Below are positions 8,291 through 18,855 of a stretch of 64,000 nucleotides of DNA, piece by piece. The stretch's first letter is position 1, and each line of letters starts with the position of its first letter. Both the position numbers and the translations under genes were made by a program. The stretch is from assembly GCA_030691265.1 (NCBI GenBank), contig JAUYET010000043.1:1-64000 (forward strand), read 5' to 3'. A model generated the notes under the pieces. That model was not told the DNA's origin, did not search any database, and saw only the letters and a list, made by a program, of their open reading frames with translations. Origin of the DNA: Pseudomonadota bacterium (GTDB lineage: Bacteria > Pseudomonadota > Gammaproteobacteria > Burkholderiales > Thiobacillaceae).

Positions 8291-11059
8291 ATGACTCTTC
8301 CTCGTCATCACGGCTACAAAGCCATCGTCGTCGCTCTGGCCTTGACCCTGACCGGATGCAGCAAGTCCCCGGAGCAACAGTTTCAGCAGGCACAAGAACT
8401 GATGCAGAAGGCTGACTACAACGCCGCCGTCATCGAACTGAAATCTGTCCTGCAGGCGCAACCCAACAATCGAGATGCCCGTCTGTTGCTGGGCAATGCC
8501 TACCAGGCCAGCGACGCTTACCTCGAAGCGGAAAAAGAACTCACCAAGGCTCGTGAACTGGGCGCCGGTGATGACCAAGTCCTTCCTGCCCTGGCCAGGG
8601 CGCTACTGAAGCAAGGACAAGCCAAGAAAGTTCTGGAACTAGCCGTCCCCCCCAGCGGCATGAGCCCCCAATCCACAGCATCGCTCCAAGTCACTCGCGC
8701 CAAAGCCTTCATGGGATTGGGAAAACGCGCCGAAGCAGAGCAAGCCATACAGATCGCCGGCCAAGCCGATCCTCAGTATTCCGAGTTGCTCCTGTTCAAG
8801 TCCTGGCTTGCCCTGCTTGACCAGAAAAAGCCCGAAGCCATGCAACTCGTCGAAGCTGCCTTGCAGAAAGACGCCAAATTGGTGGATGCGCTTTACATGA
8901 AAGCGGCACTGCTTCAGCAGGACAAGAAAGACGTAGAAGCCACCAAGGTCTACCAGCAGATCATTGCCAACGACGCCAAACAATTCCGGGCCCAGTTGGC
9001 CATCTCTCAAATCCAGATCAGTGCCGGCAAGACCGAGGAGGCAGAGAAATCTCTCCAGGCGGCGGAAAAAGTGGCTGGCAATATCCCCATAGTCAAATAT
9101 CAGCGGGGTATCTTCGAACTCAGGCGCGGCAAGTTGAAGGAGGCCAATGAAGCCCTGCAGCAGGTTCTCAAGGCCTACCCAGACCACCTACCGTCCGTTT
9201 TCGCCCAAGCCAGCGTCAGCTATGAGCTCGGCAACTTTGAACAAAGCCTCAAGAATGCCCAGAAAGTCCTGGCCAAGCAGCCCGATCATCCGCTGGCGAT
9301 TCGGCTCCTGGCGGCCAGTCAGTTGAAGACCGGTGATGGCAAAGCCGCCTTGGCTACGCTAACCCCACTCCTGAAATCCGGCACGGAAGATCCCCTGTTG
9401 TTGAGTTTGGCCGCTGAAATCTATTCCCAAAACAAGGATTTCAATAAGGCCATGGACTATCTTGACCGTGCCGTGGCCTTGGACCCCAAGAATCCCGCTC
9501 TCAAAACCCGGCAGGCATTGGGTCACCTGCAACAGGGGGAAGACAAGCAAGCGCAGGCCGACCTGGAACAAGCCGTCAGCCTCAGCGACAAGCCCGGCAA
9601 GGCCGATCTGGCCCTGGTTATCCTGTATTTGCAGCGCCAGCAATTCGACTCGGCGTTACAAGCCATCGCCGCCTTCGAAAAAAAGCTTCCCAACAACCCT
9701 CTCACACATAACCTGCGTGCGGCAGCGCTGGTCGGCAAACAGGACATAGCCGGTGCGCGCAAGGAACTTGAAACGGCGCTCGCCATTCAGCCGACCTTTT
9801 TGCCGGCGGCCATGGGCCTGGCCCGACTTGACCTGCAAGACAAGAATTTGCCTGCGGCACGCAAGCGTTTCGAATCCATCCTGGCCAAGGACCAGAACAA
9901 CCTTCAGGCCATGCTGGCCATGGCCGATCTGGCCAAGGCGGACAAGCAGGAAAGCGAATATCTCAAGTGGCTGGAGAAAGCAGTCAAGACCCACCCCGAG
10001 GCAATCCCCCCCAGTGAGTATCTTGCACGCCACTACCTTGCCAAGAAAGACAAGCTCAAAGCCATAGAGGCCGCCCGTCAGGCGGTTAAAGCCAACCCGG
10101 AGAATGCCCAGGCCCTCGCCCTGCTGGGTTCGGTGCAAGCCGCTACGGGCGCCAGATCGGAGTCCATCGTCAGTTTCAACACGCTGGTCGAAAAGAACAA
10201 AAACTCACCCCAAGCCTATTTTCAACTGGCCACTGCCCAACTCGCCGACAAACAACCGGGACCAGCTCGCACCAATCTCACGCGTGCACTCCAACTCAAC
10301 CCCGATTACGTAGCCGCTCAGGATGCGCTCATCCGGCTTGAGTTGACCGAGAAGAAACCCGCGGCCGCGCTCCAAATTGCTCGCCAGATGCAGCAGCAAA
10401 ATCTGAAATCCCCTCTCGGCTTTGACCGTGAGGCGGACATCCACCTTTTCCAAAAGAGCTACCCCCAAGCCATCAAAGCCTATGAACAGGCTCTCGCCAA
10501 GGATGCGAATACACCGCTGTTCATCAAGCTGCATCAGGCCATGCACCTCTCCGGCGATGCCAAAGGTGCGGAAAAACGCTTGAATGCCTGGTCAAGCCAG
10601 TATCCAAAGGATATGACTATTCGCAACTATGCTGCCCAGGTCTACTTGAACGCCGGTCGCAACCGGGACGCCATCGCCCAATATGAAACTATCCTGAAAA
10701 CCACGCCAAATAGCGTGCTTGCGCTAAACAATCTGGCTGATCTTTACCAGAAGGAAAAGGACGCCCGCGCCTTGGCCACTGCGGAACAGGCACACAAGCT
10801 GGCCCCCGACCATCCAGGCATCATGGACACCCTGGGCTGGATTCTGGTGGAACAAGGCCAATTGCCGCGCGCTACGGCTTTGTTGCGCAAAGCCGTCGAC
10901 AAAGCCCCCAAAATCGGGGCTCTCCGCTACCACCTGGCCGTGGCGCTTAGTAAAAGCGGCGATAAGGCAAATGCGAAGAAGGAACTGGAAGCATCTATCG
11001 CTACGGGCCAGAAGTTTCCTGAACTTGAAAGCGCCAAAGCGATGCTCAAGAGCCTTTAA
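8291..11059 (+). CDS. prsT: PEP-CTERM system TPR-repeat lipoprotein, PrsT-like
   Basis: Lipobox LTGC, SKSPEQQFQQAQELMQKADYNAAVIELKSVLQAQPNN, extended TPR array over 922 aa. Confidence 0.85.
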   Translation: MTLPRHHGYKAIVVALALTLTGCSKSPEQQFQQAQELMQKADYNAAVIELKSVLQAQPNNRDARLLLGNAYQASDAYLEAEKELTKARELGAGDDQVLPALARALLKQGQAKKVLELAVPPSGMSPQSTASLQVTRAKAFMGLGKRAEAEQAIQIAGQADPQYSELLLFKSWLALLDQKKPEAMQLVEAALQKDAKLVDALYMKAALLQQDKKDVEATKVYQQIIANDAKQFRAQLAISQIQISAGKTEEAEKSLQAAEKVAGNIPIVKYQRGIFELRRGKLKEANEALQQVLKAYPDHLPSVFAQASVSYELGNFEQSLKNAQKVLAKQPDHPLAIRLLAASQLKTGDGKAALATLTPLLKSGTEDPLLLSLAAEIYSQNKDFNKAMDYLDRAVALDPKNPALKTRQALGHLQQGEDKQAQADLEQAVSLSDKPGKADLALVILYLQRQQFDSALQAIAAFEKKLPNNPLTHNLRAAALVGKQDIAGARKELETALAIQPTFLPAAMGLARLDLQDKNLPAARKRFESILAKDQNNLQAMLAMADLAKADKQESEYLKWLEKAVKTHPEAIPPSEYLARHYLAKKDKLKAIEAARQAVKANPENAQALALLGSVQAATGARSESIVSFNTLVEKNKNSPQAYFQLATAQLADKQPGPARTNLTRALQLNPDYVAAQDALIRLELTEKKPAAALQIARQMQQQNLKSPLGFDREADIHLFQKSYPQAIKAYEQALAKDANTPLFIKLHQAMHLSGDAKGAEKRLNAWSSQYPKDMTIRNYAAQVYLNAGRNRDAIAQYETILKTTPNSVLALNNLADLYQKEKDARALATAEQAHKLAPDHPGIMDTLGWILVEQGQLPRATALLRKAVDKAPKIGALRYHLAVALSKSGDKANAKKELEASIATGQKFPELESAKAMLKSL

Positions 11060-11094
11060 CTCAGGAGAATCAGATTATCCTGGCCACATTCGGG

Positions 11095-12306
11095 GTGGAT
11101 TTCCGCCTCGCTCTTCGCAACATCCTCCGACACCGGCGCCGCAGTGTGATCGCCGTCCTGGCCATCGGCTTTGGTGTCGTTGCCATGATGTTGACTGCCG
11201 GTTACATAGAGTGGACCTTTTGGTCAACCCGAGAAGAATCCACCACGAATCAATTGGGCCATGTGCAGGTCTCGATGCCCGGCTATCACGCCAACGCTCA
11301 GTCCGACCCATTCGCTTTTCTGTTGCCTGCAAGCTCCCCCGCTTTGGCTGTTCTCGAAGGATTGCCCGAAGCCAAGTCTGTTTCGCCCAGACTTGCGTTC
11401 AATGGCCTGGTAAGCCATGGGGAAAACACCCTCTCGTTCATCGGCGAGGGCATCGACCCGGACAAGGATCCATCCTCGACCAATATTCTGGTCCTCGAAG
11501 GAAAGCTCCTCTCATCGCAGGATCCTAAAGGGATTGTTCTGGGCGCCGGACTGGCTGCCAATCTGGGAGTCAAAACCGGAGATAGCATTGTTCTATTGAC
11601 CAACACAGCTTCAGGCGGCATGAATGCGGTGGAGGGCAGGGTTCGAGGCTTGATTTCCACTTCCATGAAGGACTTCGACGACAACATCCTGCGCATAACC
11701 GTTGGCATGGCGCGCGAACTGTTGCGGACGCAGGGGGCTCACTTGTGGGTCGTGACCCTGCGGCAAACGGAGTTGACCGACCAAGTCATGGAAAAGTTGA
11801 AAAATGAGTCCGCGCTGAAAAACTTTGACGCCGTGCCCTGGACCAAATTGGCGGACTATTACAACAAAATGGTCGAGCTGTTCTCCCGCCAAATGAGCGT
11901 GGTCAAGATCATCATCGCCGTCATCATCGTGCTGAGCATCAGCAATACCATGACCATGAGCGTCATGGAACGGACCGTCGAAATCGGCACAGCCATGGCA
12001 TTGGGTGTAAGGCGCCAACGCATCCTCATACTTTTCCTGCTTGAAGGGGGCTTGCTCGGCGCCATAGCAGGAATTTTAGGGGTGCTCCTGGGCTTTCTGT
12101 GTGGCCACGTGATTTCCCTGATCGGCATACCCATGCCACCGGCTCCCGGCATGTCGCGGGGCTTTGTCGCCAGCATCATCATCACGCCCCGAATCGTCGT
12201 CGATGCGCTATCGCTGGCTGTGTTGACCACGCTGGCGGCCAGTATCTATCCGGCCTGGCGCGCTTCGCGCCTGGTGATCGTCGACGCATTGCGCCATAAC
12301 CGCTGA
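11095..12306 (+). CDS. ABC transporter permease, FtsX/LolE-like
   Basis: MDFRLALRNILRHRRRSVIAVLAIGFG; MERTVEIGTAMALGVRRQRILILFLLEG FtsX signature. Confidence 0.88.
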   Translation: MDFRLALRNILRHRRRSVIAVLAIGFGVVAMMLTAGYIEWTFWSTREESTTNQLGHVQVSMPGYHANAQSDPFAFLLPASSPALAVLEGLPEAKSVSPRLAFNGLVSHGENTLSFIGEGIDPDKDPSSTNILVLEGKLLSSQDPKGIVLGAGLAANLGVKTGDSIVLLTNTASGGMNAVEGRVRGLISTSMKDFDDNILRITVGMARELLRTQGAHLWVVTLRQTELTDQVMEKLKNESALKNFDAVPWTKLADYYNKMVELFSRQMSVVKIIIAVIIVLSISNTMTMSVMERTVEIGTAMALGVRRQRILILFLLEGGLLGAIAGILGVLLGFLCGHVISLIGIPMPPAPGMSRGFVASIIITPRIVVDALSLAVLTTLAASIYPAWRASRLVIVDALRHNR

Positions 12307-12317
12307 CCGCCCCGGCC

Positions 12318-13529
12318 ATGTGGAAACTCGCCCTCCGCAACGTTCTGCGCCATAAGGCTCGCACGGGCATGACGCTGCTTGCCATCATCGCGGGCGTGGT
12401 AGGCCTGATCTTGAGCGGTGGATTCGTGCAGGACATCTTCACCCAGCTTGGCGAAGTACTTATCCATTCCCAGTCTGGCCACATGCAGGTCGCCAAAAAA
12501 GGCTATTTCGAGCGAGGCGCGCACAGCCCGGAAAAATTCCTTATCAATAATTCCGAGGAACTGCGACAGGAAATCAAAAAAATCAGTGCTGTCGAAGATG
12601 TCATGGGGAGGTTGTTTTTCTCCGGCCTCCTCAACAATGGACGTTCCGACCAACCCATCATCGGGGAGGGAATAGAACCCGAACAGGAGAACAAACTCGG
12701 CAGTGGCATGGTGATCTCATCCGGCCGCAGGCTCAACGATAAAGACGTCAACGGCATGATGATCGGTCATGGTCTGGCCCATGCCCTGAAGCTGTCGCCC
12801 GACGACTGGGCGAACCTGGTGATCAACACGCCCGACGGATCATTGAATAGCCTCGAGTTCCAGGTCGTGGGGATATTTCAAACCTTTTCCAAGGACTACG
12901 ACGCGCACGCAGTACGCATTCCGCTCTCCGCTGCCAAGGAACTGCTCGCCACCCAGGGAGTGAATACGCTGGTCATCGCACTGAAGAATACTCAGGACAC
13001 ACTGTCAGTCGAGGAATCATTGGTTCGGGGCTATGCCGGGAAAGGGCTTGAAATTAATAACTGGCTGAAACTGAATGATTTCTATGCCAAAACCGTGGAA
13101 ATGTACGACGCCCAATTCGGCATCCTGCGCATCATCATCCTGCTCATGGTTTTGTTGAGCGTGGCCAACAGCGTAAACATGAGCGTTTTCGAGCGTGTCG
13201 GAGAATTTGGCACCATGATGGCGCTGGGCAATCGCAGCAGTCGTGTTTTCGGCCTGATCATGGCCGAAAACACCATCATCGGTTTGACGGGGGCGACCAG
13301 TGGAGTCTTGCTGGGCATCGTACTGGCACTGGTCATCTCCGCCATCGGCATTCCGATGCCACCGCCGCCCAATGCCGACCTGCCCTACACGGCTCACATC
13401 AGCATTGTGCCCTCCGTGGTTGCCGGCGCTTTCGCCGTCGGGCTCATTGCCACTATCCTGGCAGCCATTCTCCCGGCGATGCGGGTACGACATATCCCGG
13501 TTGTGGATGCCTTACGCCAGAACATCTAA
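12318..13529 (+). CDS. ABC transporter permease, FtsX/LolC-like
   Basis: MWKLALRNVLRHKARTGMTLLAIIAGVV; FERVGEFGTMMALGNRSSRVFGLIMAE. Confidence 0.88.
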   Translation: MWKLALRNVLRHKARTGMTLLAIIAGVVGLILSGGFVQDIFTQLGEVLIHSQSGHMQVAKKGYFERGAHSPEKFLINNSEELRQEIKKISAVEDVMGRLFFSGLLNNGRSDQPIIGEGIEPEQENKLGSGMVISSGRRLNDKDVNGMMIGHGLAHALKLSPDDWANLVINTPDGSLNSLEFQVVGIFQTFSKDYDAHAVRIPLSAAKELLATQGVNTLVIALKNTQDTLSVEESLVRGYAGKGLEINNWLKLNDFYAKTVEMYDAQFGILRIIILLMVLLSVANSVNMSVFERVGEFGTMMALGNRSSRVFGLIMAENTIIGLTGATSGVLLGIVLALVISAIGIPMPPPPNADLPYTAHISIVPSVVAGAFAVGLIATILAAILPAMRVRHIPVVDALRQNI

Positions 13530-13547
13530 TTCTGGCTTCATGCAACT

Positions 13548-15101
13548 TTAATAATCGTAGCGGACTTCCAAATAAGCTCTGTCCTGGCTGTCGTGCTGTC
13601 CGAACAATCCATCGGGGGGGCCGCCGAGCACATCCAGGCCAAAGCTCAACTTCCAGTTCGGCTGGAATCCCCAAATCGCTTTTGGACGCGCCATCCAGTC
13701 GCTGCGATTGAGACTGTGCACCAACAGGATCTCGGCTTGCCAATTCCCCGGCAACTTATGATTAACCAGCAGGGAAACGCCGGTCTCCGCCTTGTCGGGA
13801 ATCGTATCGGCATCATGATCGAACGTATAACTCTGATATAGCTGGGTATTTACCCGGGTATCGTGACCAGGGTTGAAATCCAGGCCCACCGCCCAATCCA
13901 GCGTGTTTTGCTTTACCACGCCATCTGAATCGGCAAGATTGGAAACCAGATTCAGGCGACGCCCATTTGTATAGACCGCCTCAGCCTTCAGGACGAAATT
14001 GCCCAAATCCTTGCCCACGGTCGCGCCCATCTGCCAGATACGGTCATGCTTCGGCGTGAACGTGGTCTTGACCACCGGGTCACGGTACCAGGTCGGATAA
14101 CTATTCATGCTGGTGTAGTAAAAACCCGATAAATCCCAGCCTCGGGTGAGTTGAGTTACCCGCGCCCCGAAATTGGTATGGCTCAGGCTGACACCCGGCT
14201 TATCTTCGGCCAGGATGGTCATCGGCGCCGATGACGGCGGGTAGGGATAAAAGTTGGCGCCACTGCCTGGACGACTGAAATCCGTCGGCTTTCCGATGTT
14301 GTCGTAGCTTGGGAAAGGAATCCAGACGAGTTCAGCATGAAAATCCCCGTCGAAGAATTCAGTACGTGCCGCCCACTGTGGAATTCTCAAAACCTGAAAG
14401 TCCGGCAGGACAAACTCACGCAAGTCCTTCGCTGAGACCACATCGGCGAAAAATAACCCCACCATTTCGCCCCAAACGATGTGCTGCCTGCCCAGACGCC
14501 AATCCCAGTCGCCAGCTGAGAAATCAAGGTAAGTTTCGCGGAGTTGGAACTCGGCCTGCTGGTCGTTGCGGACCTGAGGCTGATAGAAGTCAGTCAGGTC
14601 ATAGACAGCGTTGTAATCGAAACGCCCGGACACTTTCCATTGCACACCTTGACCCAATCGGCCTTGGGTGCCGATCTCCAGCCGGCCCAACACCTTGGAC
14701 CAATGATCCGGATTGGCGATGGTGCGCGCCAACTCGGTCTGGAAATAGCCGCGCACCGGCGAAGCGTCGGCAGCCGCCGCTTTCTTCGATATCGGAGGAA
14801 CCGCCTCCGCATCGAATAACGACTCCTTTGAGGCGGGCAACAAGTCCTTTTCCCGATCGTTACCGGCCTTTTCTACAACGGGATCAGCGCCGAACAACAC
14901 GTCCTTTGATGCCGGCAAAGCGTCTTTCTCCGGCAAGGTGCCAAACAAGTCATCTTTGGATAAAGGCAAGTCGTCGTCCTTGGCCGCCACGCGCATCGTC
15001 AGCCCCGGGGCTGAATCGGCGGGCAAAATCTCAGCCGCCAAGGCCAAACACGGCAAACCCCAAATAAACGCGGCAAACGTCCCTGACAGTCTGCTTGTCA
15101 T
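13548..15101 (-). CDS. DUF1302-like outer membrane protein
   Basis: Signal peptide; ETYLDFSAGDWDWRLGRQHIVWGEMVGLFFADVVSAKDLREFVLPDF; repetitive N-terminal LPxSKxxLF motifs; start inferred at MTSRLSG. Confidence 0.75.
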   Translation of the reverse strand: MTSRLSGTFAAFIWGLPCLALAAEILPADSAPGLTMRVAAKDDDLPLSKDDLFGTLPEKDALPASKDVLFGADPVVEKAGNDREKDLLPASKESLFDAEAVPPISKKAAAADASPVRGYFQTELARTIANPDHWSKVLGRLEIGTQGRLGQGVQWKVSGRFDYNAVYDLTDFYQPQVRNDQQAEFQLRETYLDFSAGDWDWRLGRQHIVWGEMVGLFFADVVSAKDLREFVLPDFQVLRIPQWAARTEFFDGDFHAELVWIPFPSYDNIGKPTDFSRPGSGANFYPYPPSSAPMTILAEDKPGVSLSHTNFGARVTQLTRGWDLSGFYYTSMNSYPTWYRDPVVKTTFTPKHDRIWQMGATVGKDLGNFVLKAEAVYTNGRRLNLVSNLADSDGVVKQNTLDWAVGLDFNPGHDTRVNTQLYQSYTFDHDADTIPDKAETGVSLLVNHKLPGNWQAEILLVHSLNRSDWMARPKAIWGFQPNWKLSFGLDVLGGPPDGLFGQHDSQDRAYLEVRYDY

Positions 15102-15850
15102 GTTGCAACCTCGTGCGCTCGTTGAAGGGATCGATCTGTCCTGACTTGTTTCCATTTTCCCTCTACATTCATCGCCAACATGGCCAGATGGCCGTCTTCG
15201 ATGCGGACCAGGCGGTCAGCCATCGACATCACCCGACGATCATGGGTTGAGAAGATAAACGTGGTGCCTAACTGGCGATTGATTTCTTTCATCAACGTCA
15301 AGATGTCGGCCCCCGTCTTACTGTCCAGATTAGCAGTCGGCTCATCGGCCAGGACAATGCGCGGATTGATGGCAAGGGCGCGCGCGATAGCCACGCGCTG
15401 GCGCTGGCCGCCGCTCAATTGGTTGGGGGTATGGTGGGCGTACTTCTCCAAACCCACGACGGAAAGGTAACGGCGTACTCGTTTCCTGCGTTCCTCCCGG
15501 CCCACCCCCGGCAATTGCAGCAAGGGGTACTCGACGTTCTCTGCTGCGGTCAAGACAGGAAACAGGTTGAATGTCTGGAAAATGAAACCGGTCGTTCGCG
15601 CACGCAGATCAGCCAGCGCATCGGCCGATAGGCCTGTTACTTCCTGGTCATCGATAAATACCTTGCCCTGAGTCGGTGTATCGATGCAGCCGATGATATT
15701 GAGCAAGGTCGTCTTGCCGCTGCCGGACGGGCCTGCGATGGCCAGGAACACCCCTTCCTCGAAAGAGAGTGTGATATTGTGAAGCGCGACCACTGTCTGG
15801 TCGCCCATCTGATACTCCTTGCTGACACCTTCTACGCGGACAAGGCTCAT
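15098..15850 (-). CDS. ABC transporter ATP-binding protein, LolD/MacB-type
   Basis: GPSGSGKTTLLNIIGCID, LSGGQRQRVAIARALAINPRIVLADEPTANLD. Confidence 0.93.
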   Translation of the reverse strand: MSLVRVEGVSKEYQMGDQTVVALHNITLSFEEGVFLAIAGPSGSGKTTLLNIIGCIDTPTQGKVFIDDQEVTGLSADALADLRARTTGFIFQTFNLFPVLTAAENVEYPLLQLPGVGREERRKRVRRYLSVVGLEKYAHHTPNQLSGGQRQRVAIARALAINPRIVLADEPTANLDSKTGADILTLMKEINRQLGTTFIFSTHDRRVMSMADRLVRIEDGHLAMLAMNVEGKWKQVRTDRSLQRAHEVAT

Positions 15851-15913
15851 GGCATGCATTCTGTGTGGGGCTGCGGCATCAATAGACTAACGATATGTTG
15901 GAAGATTAACGAT

Positions 15914-16687
15914 ATGTCTGTGATTTCATTTTTCTTCAACCGCCATCTGATCGTCACTTTAGTCCTCGCGTTGGCATTTCCGCTCTCTTCCCTGGCCGAA
16001 GGGCCTGAGGATGATGCCACTGCCCGAAGCATTCTGGAGAAGTCTGACGAAATCCGCTTTCCGACGGAAGGCTTCCAGGTCGACATCTCCATTTCCAGCG
16101 CCACACCAGGTCAGGACATGGAAAGCCGAAAATACCGGGTTCTTTCCAAGGGCAATGAAAACACCGTGGTGATGATACTTGAGCCGGCTTCTGAACGGGG
16201 CCAGATCATGCTCATGAAAGGCCGCGACTTGTGGATATTCATGCCCGACGTATCCCAGCCCATTCGACTTGGCCTCGCCCAGCGTCTCACCGGAGAGGTC
16301 TCCAATGGCGACTTGGCGCGCGCCAATTTCGTCGGCGATTACAACCCCAAGTTGGTACGTCGTGAAAAGCTCGATGGTGAGGATCACTACGTGCTGGAGT
16401 TATTGGCCGTTGACCGGGGCGTCACCTATCACCGTGTGGTTTTGTGGGTCAATCAGGCCAACTACAGGCCACGTAAAGCCGAGTTCTACTCCCTGTCCAA
16501 CCGCTTGATGAAAAACTGCGCTTACGAGAACTTCCAGATGATGGCGGGCAAGCGCCGCCCAACTCGTTTGATTATGGAAGATGCGCTCAAGCAAGGTGAA
16601 CGCTCGGTCATGGAATATGGGCAGATGAAATTGCGCGATCTGCCCGACAAGGTTTTCACCAAGGACTACCTAAAAAAGCTTCAGTAA
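15914..16687 (+). CDS. outer membrane lipoprotein-sorting (LolA-like) protein
   Basis: Signal peptide; RKYRVLSKGNENTVVMILEPASERGQIMLMKGRDLWIFMPDVSQPIRL. Confidence 0.82.
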   Translation: MSVISFFFNRHLIVTLVLALAFPLSSLAEGPEDDATARSILEKSDEIRFPTEGFQVDISISSATPGQDMESRKYRVLSKGNENTVVMILEPASERGQIMLMKGRDLWIFMPDVSQPIRLGLAQRLTGEVSNGDLARANFVGDYNPKLVRREKLDGEDHYVLELLAVDRGVTYHRVVLWVNQANYRPRKAEFYSLSNRLMKNCAYENFQMMAGKRRPTRLIMEDALKQGERSVMEYGQMKLRDLPDKVFTKDYLKKLQ

Positions 16688-16728
16688 CCCTTTGCCGCAT
16701 CAAAACACCAGCATGCTGGCAGCGCTTG

Positions 16729-17430
16729 TCAAAGTTCGCTGGTGAACCATTCGTATAACTGGGGAGATACGTTGGAAACGCTGGCTTCCAGATCCGCCAG
16801 ACTGGCCAGGTAGATGGTCACTGGGCCGTAATAGTCGATTTTCGGGCCAATCGGTTTGAAGTCGAAACCATAACGACTCAACAGGCGCGCGAGTGATCGT
16901 TCCATGGCGGCATACCAATAACGAATGCCGTTTCGTTTGCTATAGCGGTATATCTCCCGATACAAGCCCAGCACGATGATCGGATGCCCCCCCCGCTTCG
17001 CGGCAATATCCTCGGGCAATTCAAGCGGGTTTTCGTCCGGGATGCCCAGCCAATTGTCTCCCTGCCGCCGCCGATACTGCTTGCTGACCACCAGGCGCGA
17101 TATTTCCTGGGCTGCTTCATCGGGCGGCAACCAGGCATCCGAAAATACCGGGCAATGCTCTTGGAATGGGTAACCGAGTTCTGGCGAGCGCCGCACCAGG
17201 CGAACGGAACCCGCAATCTCACCATGGCGGTCATAGGCGGAAAAATGCTCCGCGTGGGCGTCGTAGGTATCCGACTCACTGCCGGCAGGGTGCTCATCGG
17301 GTGACAGGAAACTGCGTTCCAGGCAATAAACCTGGTAGCGCAATTTATAGGTTTCATTCAGTTCCGGTTTTCCATCCACACACAGGAAATTGAAAAAAGT
17401 CTGCTGAGTGAATAGCTTGAGATAATCCAT
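16729..17430 (-). CDS. PEP-CTERM/exosortase system-associated acyltransferase
   Basis: YKLRYQVYCLERSFLSPDEHPAGSESDTYDAHAEHFSAYDRHGEIAGSVRLVRRS; ISRLVVSKQYRRR. Confidence 0.88.
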   Translation of the reverse strand: MDYLKLFTQQTFFNFLCVDGKPELNETYKLRYQVYCLERSFLSPDEHPAGSESDTYDAHAEHFSAYDRHGEIAGSVRLVRRSPELGYPFQEHCPVFSDAWLPPDEAAQEISRLVVSKQYRRRQGDNWLGIPDENPLELPEDIAAKRGGHPIIVLGLYREIYRYSKRNGIRYWYAAMERSLARLLSRYGFDFKPIGPKIDYYGPVTIYLASLADLEASVSNVSPQLYEWFTSEL

Positions 17431-17617
17431 CGAGTTCCCTCGCCTGCGGCCGTGCGGTGAGTTACGACTAAGGATGCTAACACGCAGCCACAATGCCGCG
17501 CCCGGGGTGCGGGATGTCTGCGGAAAACTGAACAGTGCGCGGCATAATTCAGTCCGATTGAACGCAAAACCCAGGCCGGCTCATTCCCTTCCCCATCCCA
17601 CCACTGGAGATCAAAAC

Positions 17618-18457
17618 ATGACGTCTCAATTCGACTACGACACCTTCGTTATGCGTAACGGCGGCTATATCGATGACATGACGCAGACCAAGATCAGAAA
17701 CACAAAACTGCTCATCGCCGGCTGCGGTATCGGCAGCGGCCCTGCTGTCTGCGCCGCGCGCCTCGGCTTCGAGAACTTCATCCTGGTAGATGGCGATGTG
17801 GTGGATGCCCACAACCTCAACCGCCAGTTCTACGACTTTGCCGATGTCGGCAAGCCCAAGGTCGAGGCGCTCAAGGACAAGATCCTGCGCATCAACCCGC
17901 AGGCCAAGGTGGAGGCGGTCCAGGCCTACCTGGATGCCGACAATACCGATGCCATCGTCGGCAAGGCCGATATCGTGTTCGACACTGTCGATTTTCTCGA
18001 TTTGCAGGCCATCCTGCGGCTGCACCTCAGCGCCAAGAAACACCATGTCGAAATATTTACCGCGTTAAGCGTCGGTTTCGGCGCCCTGGTCTGGTATTTC
18101 CCGGCCAGTTCTCCGTTGTCGCTGGCGGATTTGATCGCCCCGGATATCGAGCGGGTAAGAGCGGCGGGAGGGGGCGATGCCAGCAGCTATGTCGATGTGT
18201 TCGCCGCCTTCATCGGTCGCCTGGTGCCTTACCTGGACTCCGAGGTGACTGAGCAGATCACTGAAGTGCTCACCCGCATGAAAGACGGCAAGCCCTGCCC
18301 TGCCTCCCAGGTCGCCGTCGGCAGCTTTTCCATCGGCGCCATGGCGGTATCGATGATCCACGATTTGCTGTCAGGCAGACCGGTGGTGGCCGCACCTCAA
18401 CTGGTGCTGCATAGTTTCAAGCGACACTTGTCGCAGGTGGTGGACATTACCGCGTAA
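17618..18457 (+). CDS. ThiF/MoeB/HesA-family adenylyltransferase (E1-like)
   Basis: KLLIAGCGIGSGPAVCAARLGFENFILVDGDVVDAHNLNRQFYDFADVGKPKVEALKDKILRINP; RBS ggagatc before ATG at 17618. Confidence 0.88.
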   Translation: MTSQFDYDTFVMRNGGYIDDMTQTKIRNTKLLIAGCGIGSGPAVCAARLGFENFILVDGDVVDAHNLNRQFYDFADVGKPKVEALKDKILRINPQAKVEAVQAYLDADNTDAIVGKADIVFDTVDFLDLQAILRLHLSAKKHHVEIFTALSVGFGALVWYFPASSPLSLADLIAPDIERVRAAGGGDASSYVDVFAAFIGRLVPYLDSEVTEQITEVLTRMKDGKPCPASQVAVGSFSIGAMAVSMIHDLLSGRPVVAAPQLVLHSFKRHLSQVVDITA

Positions 18458-18460
18458 TGC

Positions 18461-18486
18461 AAAACGCCCCGCAATGCGGGGCGTTT
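18461..18486. terminator. hairpin terminator
   Basis: aaaacgccccgcaatgcggggcgttt. Confidence 0.8.
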
Positions 18487-18746
18487 CTTGCGAGACTAAT
18501 GCCCGATCAGGCTGCTTTACGGCGCACAGCGCCGATTGTGGTAATCCATAGCTTCAGGAACCCTGTGACCAAGAGGGTGAATCTGGCTGGGTAAGATCAG
18601 TGGCAAACGCATAAATCGCGTGTTGCGAATAGACGTAGTCCGTCCCTTTTTTGAACTGTATGGGCCACATTAGCGGCTCTCATCTTCACACTTGGGATCC
18701 TCTTCCTCTCATGGCAGTTATTTTGCTGCCTAGCGTACCCCAAAAA

Positions 18747-18773
18747 AAACCCGCCACTTAAAGTGGCGGGTTT
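18747..18773. terminator. hairpin terminator
   Basis: aaacccgccacttaaagtggcgggttt. Confidence 0.8.
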
Positions 18774-18855
18774 CGGTTCCGTAGCACCGGTTGGCAGCGC
18801 TGGAGGGTGGCTCAACTACATCAAATCCACCCTGCTGTCAGCTCAGGCTGTCAAC

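Noticed and set aside
14309-15067. 252-aa plus-strand ORF opposite the DUF1302-like gene
   Set aside because: Low-complexity antisense frame, no RBS or domain signal.
18490-18600. Possible decayed PEP-CTERM tail on the minus strand (…IGAVRRKAA* with a nearby VPEA in another frame)
   Set aside because: Too short, frameshifted and lacking the hydrophobic helix; could be chance.
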